This document shows positions 56,586 to 64,000 of a DNA stretch of 64,000 nucleotides, one piece after another; the first letter of the stretch is position 1, and each line of letters starts with the position of its first letter. This stretch comes from Antedon mediterranea (lineage: Eukaryota; Echinodermata; Crinoidea; Comatulida; Antedonidae). The DNA is taken from positions 22,850,101 to 22,914,100 of the forward strand of contig NC_092677.1 in NCBI RefSeq assembly GCF_964355755.1, given 5' to 3'. The notes below the pieces were generated by a model. It was given only the letters and a program-made list of their open reading frames with translations, did no database searches and was not told the origin of the DNA. Both the position numbers and the translations under genes were made by a program.

Positions 56586-56858
56586 TTAAGGCTCATACCT
56601 CATTTCAGTCAGAATACATTCATTTTCACGGGTGCAAGTCTGGTCAATTGCTTCATTTAGAATTTTTAATTGCTTCTGAAGTTTTTCCTTTTTTTTAATT
56701 TTTTCTTTATTTATTTTTTTACTGTAAAAAATCGAAAAGTCTTTAACCTTCACTTTTATAAGTTCCCAAATTAAATCAGGGCTAAGGATACTTTCGTTGT
56801 ATTTGGTATTATGTATAATTTCCCTAATATGGTCTTGATAATCCATATTTTTCAGCAA
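56586..56858 (-). pseudogene. Linker region of the Tx1/L1-type LINE
   Basis: A lysine-rich helical region (SPDLIWELIKVKVKDFSIFY, SKKINKEKIKKKEKLQKQLK) typical of the stretch between endonuclease and RT in L1/Tx1 elements. Immediately after it the sequence jumps to post-YADD text (KTNAMWIGRNINKM), which marks a deletion of the RT core. Confidence 0.6.
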
Positions 56859-57042
56859 ATCATTATTAAGCTTCCAATAGCTAGGACCCCTTTTAGATTG
56901 ATGTAACCCAATTTTAATTGATATTGCTTGATGATCTGTTAGTATTGCTGGCCTAATATCACATGATATTATTTCATTGTATTCAACAATATTTTTAGAG
57001 GTAAACCAATAATCTAGTCTTCTATAAATTTGGTTATGTTTT

Positions 57043-57628
57043 CTACGTCAAGTAAATTGTATTTTGTTTGGATTTGTAATTCTCCATGCATCTTTTAACA
57101 TCAATTTGTTCATAAAACACAGATGTGTCTTTTCTATCAGCACTATTTTTTTGGTCACATCGTCTATCAAGTACGCAATTAATATCACCCCCCAAAATAA
57201 TTCTATCACTGTCAATATCAATAAAATTTGAAATGATATTATTTAAATCTCTAAAGAATGTGCTTCTCATTTTGCTATTATTTGGGGCATATACATTAAT
57301 GAACACAAAAATCTTATTATTAATTTCTATTTTAATAATTATATATCTCCCATTTTTATCTACACTTTGCTTTATCACTTTATAATTGAAACCTTTTCTA
57401 AATAAAATCGACACGCCTGCACTAGTCGAGTTATTAATACTATGTACACAATCACCTTTCCAAATCGATTTGAATTTTTTAAATAAATCTTGTGTTAAGA
57501 TGTGTTTCCTGTAACAGTACCACATCCGTTTTTTGATCTTTACACCATTTTTCAATTTGTAATTGCTTGGTATTATCACGCAAACCTCGTATATTTAATG
57601 AGATACAATGAAAATTTGAATTAAACAT
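57043..57628 (-). pseudogene. Endonuclease domain of the Tx1/L1-type LINE
   Basis: An ATG at 57628 starts FHCISLNIRGLRDNTKQLQ and VVLLQETHLNTRF, with the catalytic Asn and Glu of AP-type endonucleases. The frame slips near 57480 and continues as SAGVSILFRKGFNYKVI, FVFINVYAPNNSKMRSTFF and DRIILGGDINCVLDRR (YAPN and GGDIN motifs). It ends at a stop at 57043. Confidence 0.75.
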
Positions 57629-57738
57629 TGATCGATTTATTTAAAGAACCATTGGTAATTATACGTACACACATAAATACCCGTATTAAAGGAAAATAAC
57701 GAAAGTAGCATGCACATAACTATTATAGTATAACACTC

Positions 57739-58782
57739 TCACTTTTCTATAGTTACTTGTTTTTTACTTTTACTGGATTTTCTTCTTCTCTTTGAGCCTG
57801 GCCAGGTAGGAGATATGTTTTCCTCATCATCCTTTTGTTCGTTGGTGTTAACCTCTTTTCCCTTTACCTTCTTCTCGCTGGTTGAGGCTTGTTTAAGGAA
57901 GTCCGTGATCTTGCCTTGCTTCTCTTGAAGTTCATGCCGTTCACTTTCTTCCTTGTCTTCCTCTTCACTGCCTGTACTTTCCTCCGAGCTTGAAACTTCT
58001 TCATTAATAATTTCTTTGTTTTCATGTGTGTTAGCATCTTTCGTATTGTTCTTAACAATGACACGTTCAGACATATCTTGAATTACTTGTTCTCCAGAAT
58101 CGTTAAGTAATAACTTTTCCGCACTGCACTCATCTTTTCTATGCCCTTCTAATCCACATGCCATGCATACGATGTTATTTGAACATTTGGATGCATTATG
58201 ACCGATCTTTAAACACCTTGAGCATTTGATCCTTTCATCTGTTTGCCCATTGTGGAAGAGCCTAACTTTAAAGTCATTTATGCTCAGGAATCTTGGTAAT
58301 GGTGCTTGTAATTTGTCAACGTAAAACATCCGATCGCCATTCAGACAACTAGTGAGTTGCCCATCAACCCTTAGCTTCATACGTTGAATGTCACCTTTTA
58401 TTTTAACGTTAAAACGTATCAAGGATTTCCGTATTTCGTCATCCGCTACCGAGAGCGGCAAATCTTTCACTGTGACTCTGATAGAGTCTATATTGTATTG
58501 TAGGTATGGATTTTTATCATATATTTGTATGTTCCTACCTTTAATATTCAGTCCCGTTGTTATCAGCTTTACTCTATCTTCTTGGCAATTTATGTATAAT
58601 CTCCACAAATTCTTGATCCTTTGTATTCCAGTAATATTTCGATTTTCAACACACTTCATCAGTACTTTATAAATATCTTGTGGTTCAACATATTTATCAC
58701 TGACAGTATTTACTTCGTCTACTTTCATGAATACCGGTTTCACTTTAACAGAAGCGTCCCGGGATGCCGCGTCTTTGATCAC
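57739..58782 (-). CDS. ORF1 protein of the Tx1/L1-type LINE
   Basis: 347 codons, intact. The N-terminal 180 residues have an RRM-like layout (YKVLMKCVENRNITGIQRIK, IDSIRVTVKDLPLSVADDEI). Two zinc knuckles follow: CSRCLKIGHNASKC and CMACGLEGHRKDEC. The C-terminus is acidic, then basic (EEVSSSEESTGSEEEDKEES; PGSKRRRKSSKSKKQV). This is the ORF1 plan of Tx1-like elements, which bind their own RNA. The start is the first Met after the 5' leader. Confidence 0.8.
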   Translation of the reverse strand: MIKDAASRDASVKVKPVFMKVDEVNTVSDKYVEPQDIYKVLMKCVENRNITGIQRIKNLWRLYINCQEDRVKLITTGLNIKGRNIQIYDKNPYLQYNIDSIRVTVKDLPLSVADDEIRKSLIRFNVKIKGDIQRMKLRVDGQLTSCLNGDRMFYVDKLQAPLPRFLSINDFKVRLFHNGQTDERIKCSRCLKIGHNASKCSNNIVCMACGLEGHRKDECSAEKLLLNDSGEQVIQDMSERVIVKNNTKDANTHENKEIINEEVSSSEESTGSEEEDKEESERHELQEKQGKITDFLKQASTSEKKVKGKEVNTNEQKDDEENISPTWPGSKRRRKSSKSKKQVTIEK

Positions 58783-58800
58783 ACATAGTTATTGTGTAAT

Positions 58801-59530
58801 TGAAATGTGACACCACCGTAATTAATGGACTCTTTTTTTTAGTACTGTGCTGTGATGCTGCTAGAAATACACACGCGCAGAATATCTCTTGCAAGTACTG
58901 TAAATATTAATACCGAGGATGACAATTTACCTTAATTAAAAATTCAATTAACTTTTTACCACAATGTGGTGATCAACCGTGATTAGACAGGTTAGAGTAA
59001 CTAGCTAGGCCTGCATTTGCAGAGTAGTACACTATTTTTAATAGGCTAGGTAGGCTAGGTGTGGAGGCTACTGAACTTTTTTAGATTGTGTGAGGAAGTG
59101 ACCTGTGTATAAGACGCACCCAAAATTTAGAGGTCAAATTTGCGTGTCAAAAGTGCGACTTGTACACTTATACATATATGGTATATATTGTTTTGACACA
59201 TTCTCAGAAATGTATAATCTTGAATTCACCCCTTTGACAAAATATTAAAATTATTGAATTGAAATTATGTAAATTATTTATTTGACAAAAAATGTACCCA
59301 AATATAGTTATCTATTTATAAATTTAGGTAAGGGCAAAATTTAGTAAATTGCGCGTTACTTCTAGAATTTTTAATTGATGGTATATAAGGCACTGATTTT
59401 AACCACCAAATGTAACCCTGTTTACTAATTAAGTTGAGTTAGATAATTAGTTATGGACAATTAAAACAAATTGAAGTTCAACGATTTGCCCCAAATAAGG
59501 GTGTTTTCCGATCGTGGTGTACACAATAGC
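58801..59530. other. Region between LINE and inverted-repeat element
   Basis: AT-rich. It contains the right half of the inverted-repeat pair described at 44862-59183 (59101-59183). No gene is seen. Confidence 0.5.
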
Positions 59531-59909
59531 CGCACACAATAATACGAGGATGCTTCGCATTGCCTATCTCCTTTTACGATAATTGTTTTTAATAACTGAA
59601 AATTGGTTAAACAGCTTGAGTAAAGCATCATCATTTTGAAGACAAGCCGATTTTCTTAAAAAAAAAAAATTGTTGATAGATTTAATATACATTTGACGGT
59701 AAATGGAATATTCCAATCTCTCTTCCACAAGTGTCTATTCCCTCAGGCATCGTAATAACACAAAGGCAAGTACACTCATAACAGAAATTTGATTTTTTTT
59801 TTTTTCAATCTGTGCTTCAGAGGTTGGATATAGGTATTTTTAAAAACAGATAATGAGCTAGCGTTTTCAGTTGCCGTCTATATCTGTACAATCTACTTTA
59901 TTATTGCAG

Positions 59910-59953
59910 TTAAACCACCACCCACACCACCACCCTCCCCCTCAATGGCATGA
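59910..59953 (+). CDS. Possible Pro-rich terminal exon of the EGF gene
   Basis: After a TTATTGCAG acceptor, the phase left by the 44853 donor would read a Phe and then KPPPTPPPSPSMA and TGA. It lies 15 kb downstream, beyond the nested transposons. Only phase and splice acceptor support it, so it may be chance. Confidence 0.15.
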
Positions 59954-60624
59954 GTAGCGTTGTAAAGCCAGTATAGGATAGGCTTACAGTACGAAGAATC
60001 AAATATGCCCTAAACGCAGAACAACTTTGGTGGGTAGGAACCAGCTTAAGTATGAATTGGCTCTAAGGAACAATTGAAAACCATTAGGCCTACTAATTAA
60101 GTTGAGTTGAGTCACAAACTGTTTTACATTATATAAACACATATACAAATAAACTTTATTACTGACAGTGGCTTCTCAACGTTTGTATTAATACTGTAAT
60201 TTAAAAAAAATATAAACATTGTAGTGATGTATCGTTACATGTACTGTACTATTTCAATCGACTATGACTGTGACAGTTTCAACAAAGTATTAAATCGCAA
60301 TGTTTTACTGTGTTTATAAGTGGTATATTATTTGTAAAGCATGAAAACAATTAATATTTCGTTACTGAATGGATAAAGAATATATTTAAAAATTGTTCCC
60401 TAACCCTTGCACTCATCCTCTTCCCCATCCCTCAACCCTGATGTTACATACAAAACACAAATTAAGTTTCTTTAAATTTGAATCAAACAATTGGTCTCAT
60501 TTTCTGACAAGTTTACATAAATCACCGTGTCTATTTATTCGTTCCTGTAAACGACATGTATTATTGTCCTGCGGTACGTACATTTAAAATCGCAGTTTTT
60601 TTGGTTTTTTTTACTGCCACCTTA

Positions 60625-60740
60625 GGCCTGTTGCACCTGGCATATTTCTATTCGGTCTGTTGCCACTTGGCCTTTTGTCACCCAGCCTGTTGCCACCCGG
60701 CCTTTTGTCACCCAGCCTGTTTCCACCCGGCCTTCCTGAG
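60625..60740. repeat. Short tandem repeat
   Basis: Alternating GTTGCCACCCGGCCTTTTGT and CACCCAGCCT blocks of about 18 bp, about six units. Confidence 0.75.
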
Positions 60741-61133
60741 TGAATAAATAGAGTAACACTAAAAAACAATTCGATAGAATTTTTAAAAACATGTTTGATT
60801 GTTTTTTGTATTGGCTGACTTGATACAGAGATGCATAAATTAGTTTACCCTTTAGTATAAATAACAACTAGCCACTAGCTTTTAAGTTTATTTCTTGAAG
60901 GGCCCATAAATTTACCTACTTGTGTTAAACCAAATAATTTGGAATGTTCCATTCATCGCAAATCAATACATTTGTATATTAAATCTATCAAAATAGTATT
61001 TTTTAAAGAAAATCGGCCTGTCTTTAACATTATGATGCTGTATTTGAGCTGTTCAACCGGTTTTCAGCTATTAAAAGCAATTATCGTAGGAGGAGATAGG
61101 TAAATGCGAAGCATCCTCGTATTATTGTGTGCG

Positions 61134-62500
61134 GGTATTTTTCAAGATGGACATCCATTAGACAGTCTATACATATATATTTCTTTTTTAGGTTCCTGTT
61201 GAGATTGTTCACTTTGTTTCTTATTTGTTTAGCTTTGTCCCAATCTTTAGAATCATTAGTTTTATGAGCCTTTTTATAATAATAATCCCTATCTTTAGTT
61301 AATGTTATGTCATCTTTTGTTATCCATTCAGGAAGTGAGCCTTTGACCCTCTTTGTTTTAAGAGGGGCATGGCAATTACATAGGCTACTGAATAAGCTTT
61401 TCCATAGTAACCAAGCTGAATTAACATCTGTTGAGAGTTTAATCTGATCCCAGTCAATACTTTCAAGATCATCAATGAATTTATGTTCATCAATTTTTTT
61501 TAAAGAACGAGATTTAATAAATTTAGGAGGAATATTAACTTTTTTGGTTTTTCTTATTAAATAGGTTAAAGAGTGATCACTTATACCAAGACTTGACACC
61601 CCTGCTGTTGAAATATCCAAATTTGTAACAAATATTAAATCAATTATAGTTTTACTTGTATTAGTTATCCTAGTAAAATCGTGTATTAGTTGGTTTAGAT
61701 TACTATTTTTGGCCAATTTATTAATTTTACCTGCATTTTTCTTGTTACTTATATCTAAATTAAAATCACCTAAGAAGATCACAACATCGTTATTGTAGAG
61801 GTGCATTGTTGAAACATAGTGTTAAGTTCATTTAAATATTCAGCCTTTGCACTTGGTGGTCTATAGATATTTCCTAAAAGTAATGGTTTAGAATATGGCA
61901 AGTTAAATTCAACCCAGAGAGCTTCAATAGTTTCAACCCTAAAATTGTAGATCTCTTTAAAGTGGATACCATTTTTTATATAGCATGAAACTCCACCACC
62001 TGATTGTGAAAGTTGTCTATCCAGTCTACATATTTCATATCCATTTATCCATATCTCATTATTATCAATACTGCTATTTAGCCAAGTTTCAGTTATACAA
62101 AATAAAATATATCATAATTATGTTCATTAAGGAGTGTTTTAACACTGTCCAACTTATTTCTAAGTGACTGGATATTTAAATGAGCAATTTTAAAACCTTT
62201 TTTATAAATAATATCAGAATAATCAGAACTTGAGTAACTTAAGGGATTATTATTAAAAGGAAGTTCTGATATGGCAATTTTTCTAAAGCAATCATTACAC
62301 CACCAACTATCTGGATAAGTAAATAGATTATTGTCTATATAAGATAAATTAAAGTTTAAAAAACAATTATTACAAGTTAACCTAATATTTAAAGAATGTA
62401 CACTTTTACATAGGTTATTAACATTATTATTAGTAATAATACATAAATCATTATTTTCTGGTAAGATATCGTAATCATTCAGTATTGTCCCGGCTTGATC
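61134..62500 (-). pseudogene. LINE endonuclease fragment with Zn-finger lead (CR1/L2-like)
   Basis: On the minus strand, LTCNNCFLNFNLSYID and SWWCNDCF make a PHD-like C-x2-C...W-C-x2-C finger near 62300-62400. It is followed by FKIAHLNIQSLRNKLDSVK and ITETWLNSSIDNNEIW (catalytic Asn and Glu), then SGGGVSCYIKNGIHFK and LLLGNIYRPPSAKAEYLNEL. After a small slip near 61806, DVVIFLGDFNLDISNK, IIDLIFVTNLDIS and LGISDHSLTYLIRKTK (catalytic SDH) follow. It is an AP endonuclease of a non-LTR element; the RT is missing because the inverted-repeat element begins at 61133. Confidence 0.8.
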
Positions 62501-63046
62501 TTAATTGAGTTTAATACTTTCGGTAGTTGAAATGTCTTGAGAGTTTTCATTGTGTAGATAGTTTTTGGTGGAAGGTAACAATTTAGGACTAAAAGTTTCA
62601 TTAATTTCGGCATTGACTTCCTTGCCTTCTGTTCACCTAGTATCATGTTGATTGGGACAATACTTTGCTTTATGGCCTTCCTGTTGACAAATCCAACATA
62701 ATACAGGTGTACCACTCACATCCTACACACAGTGTAGCATAGGTAAAGTTACGGGACCCACCTTTTGTTCCAGTCGTTTCCGCTACCAAATATATACCGT
62801 ATATATAATGGTATTCAAAAAATACTGTACTAAATACGGTATTTACTTGAAACAGGGCCATAGAATATCACTGTTCAAGCCGACCTATCAACTTTCCCAA
62901 AACCAGGATGTTAGTAACGTCTAAAAGGTCCAAATGCATTATGAGAATGAGACTTTTCGAAGATATGACCATTTGGGCCAGCTTAATGATGTGTCGTTTT
63001 GCGATTTCAATTTTATTTCAACAAGTGTTGACTTCAATAATTTGAC
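62501..63046. other. LINE 5' remains and dispersed repeat
   Basis: No clear gene is present. Copy 3 of the dispersed repeat (GTGTAGCATAGGTAAAGTTA) lies at 62715-62780. The rest is AT-rich; short minus-strand frames have no motif that I recognise. Confidence 0.5.
62715..62780 (+). repeat. Dispersed repeat family copy 3
   Basis: ACACACAGTGTAGCATAGGT and AAGTTACGGGACCCACC match the cores at 9395, 33885 and 63610. Confidence 0.7.
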
Positions 63047-63480
63047 TTGAAAAGTATTCCTTATCATCACTGCAGAGCCATCACGAAAGGAATTGTCCTA
63101 CTTTTTTATTCAGATGAACTAGATGACAGCTGTAAATCTAAGATCAAAGCATCAATTTCTTTACAATTGCTTTATATCATTGTTATCCCCTCGTCTTCAA
63201 AAAACCTCCTTTCCACTCCAACTTTTAACACTAAAATTTAAGGCCTAAGCACCTTTACTTCTGCTGCCTCTCGCTTATGGAATAACCTACCCGCCTCTTT
63301 TAGATCATGTTCTGCGCCTTTAAATCTGCCTTGAAAACTCACCCTTTTCTTATAAATTACTCCGTGCCTTTGATCACTTACTGCTGGAATTGACGCATTA
63401 CAAATTCGTATTATTATTATTATCTATCCATGTTTTATTTGTTTGTTTTACTCTGTTTTTGGCTGCCCAAGCTTTTCTGT
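63047..63480 (+). pseudogene. LINE reverse transcriptase 3' end fragment
   Basis: The + strand text SAASRLWNNLPASFRSCSA, then in a shifted frame FKSALKTHPFLINY, is the standard C-terminus of CR1/L2-like ORF2 proteins (RLWNxLP...FKxxLKTHLF). A stop codon lies just upstream at 63239-63241. An ATT repeat run near 63415 may be its tail. Confidence 0.55.
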
Positions 63481-63567
63481 TTATTGTAAAACACTTCCAC
63501 TTAGTTACGACAGAAAGATTATGCCAATATGACCTGAAGAAAATAACATTTTGTTAGTTTTGCTCTT

Positions 63568-63660
63568 TATTTTGTGTCTTTATACAGTATACACATACTG
63601 TATACATACTACACACAGTGTAGCATAGGTGAAATTACGGGTACCGCCTTTTTTTCCAGT
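63568..63660 (+). repeat. Dispersed repeat family copy 4
   Basis: TTTTGTGTC, a palindromic TATACAGTATACACATACTG block, then CAGTGTAGCATAGGTGAAAT and TACGGGTACCGCC. The closest relative in the window is copy 2. Confidence 0.7.
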
Positions 63661-63946
63661 CGCTGCTGTTGCTGAAAACATAGCTAACTGCGCCAAGTGA
63701 GGAAATCATTTTTCATAGTTTGTCCTAGAAGTTTAAAAAAAATAAATATCGCTACACTTATTACAAAATAGACTACAAATGTTAGGTACATACGTTGATG
63801 TTTTAATAATTTCACGTCAAATATTGTTAAATGTATAGTGTGGTACAATGCCCTCGTAGTCCCCTCTTTACACACCATTTGATTTTACAATACAATTAGC
63901 ACCAAAAGAAGCAGCTTGTTAATTTTGGTTACCAATCGTAAGCTGG

Positions 63947-64000
63947 AGTTGTTCCTAGTGGGTAGTTTTCCTAGGGGGGGTAATTGTCCTATAGGGTAGT
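63947..64000. mobile_element. Foldback-type element, copy D (cut by window edge)
   Basis: GTTGTTCCTAGTGGGTAGTT and GGGGGGTAATTGTCCTATAG match the G-tract end arrays of copies A-C. The rest is beyond the window. Confidence 0.6.

Larger units (their letters stand above)
53491..58800 (-). mobile_element. Tx1/L1-type LINE, interrupted by another LINE
   Basis: Reading on the minus strand: ORF1 with RNA-binding region and two CCHC knuckles (57739-58782), an apurinic-type endonuclease (57043-57628), a fragment of the endonuclease-RT linker (56586-56858), a few RT residues (KTNAMWIGR near 56560), an insertion of a different LINE (54428-56420), then the C-terminal part with a Cys/His motif (53612-54441). 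Most of its own RT is missing, apparently by a deletion near 56590. Confidence 0.75.
44862..59183. mobile_element. Inverted-repeat pair that may bound a 14-kb nest of insertions
   Basis: Left TACCGTATATTTTGGTGTAC plus AAGTCGCACCTGTGTATAAG, and right inverse (ACCTGTGTATAAGACGCACC, then GTGCGACTTGTACAC and ATATATGGTA). They look like the two ends of one DNA transposon with TA at the borders, split by LTR and LINE insertions. Little internal sequence of its own remains (44891-45479, about 58860-59150), and no transposase is seen. Confidence 0.5.
59531..61133. mobile_element. Element with about 128-bp inverted ends
   Basis: 59531-59659 (CGCACACAATAATACGAGGA, TGCTTCGCATTGCCTATCTC, AGACAAGCCGATTTTCTT) is mirrored at 61006-61133 (AGAAAATCGGCCTGTC, GAAGCATCCTCGTATTATTG). 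The 1.35 kb between has no transposase. The right border cuts the endonuclease reading frame of the LINE fragment that follows. Confidence 0.65.

Overview
The window is eukaryotic, AT-rich, intron-bearing DNA, most likely from a marine invertebrate deuterostome and perhaps an echinoderm. Three observations support this. There are spliced animal-type genes. One Ty3/gypsy retroelement has an integrase-before-reverse-transcriptase order, which is known from deuterostomes (Gmr1-like). The palindrome TAGGCCTA is scattered very densely, a habit I associate with echinoderm genomes. The species is not proven. Host genes are sparse and the window is dominated by nested mobile DNA.

Region 1 (1-13.4 kb) holds the 3' half of a phospholipase C gamma gene on the + strand. 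It has ten exons from the end of the SH3 domain to the stop codon at 9680-9682, followed by an AT-rich 3' UTR or intergenic tract. Its introns carry an 18-bp minisatellite, a probable tRNA-derived SINE and a piggyBac-like MITE.

Region 2 (13.4-24.1 kb) has no recognisable gene. It carries three copies of a 1.5-1.7 kb foldback-type element in +,-,+ order. The ends of each copy are tandem arrays of short C5-tract units in inverted orientation, and each copy contains a second, inner palindromic element. A 21-bp satellite lies beside or between the copies. Copies B and C form a palindrome of about 3.6 kb. A fourth copy starts at the right edge of the window.

Region 3 (24.1-34.7 kb) is intergenic. 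It has a 1.4-kb minisatellite with higher-order structure inside a 31-bp inverted repeat pair, a decayed LINE reverse transcriptase (31.7-33.4 kb), and a repeat with three TGACGTCA sites.

Region 4 (34.7-41.8 kb) is a 7.1-kb DNA transposon. Its long, composite inverted repeats enclose a multi-exon gene that joins a Cys/His N-terminal region, a deleted transposase-like core, a PIN/FEN-like nuclease domain and an acidic tail. It is decayed, but the nuclease exon is still open. I tentatively call it Academ-like.

Region 5 (41.8-64 kb) contains two EGF-domain exons of a + strand gene (42.3 and 44.7 kb). The intron between them carries a foldback MITE and a second, degraded PIN-family fragment. The next intron or flank is filled with nested elements: a Gmr1-like LTR element inside the LTR of an older gypsy element, then a Tx1/L1-type LINE carrying a CR1/L2-like LINE insertion. 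All of these appear to lie between one pair of short inverted repeats (44862 and 59183). Further LINE endonuclease and LINE 3' fragments and an inverted-repeat element fill the right end.

Apart from the phospholipase and the EGF gene, everything I can recognise is transposon-derived. The interest lies in unusual element architecture and nesting rather than in a host pathway.
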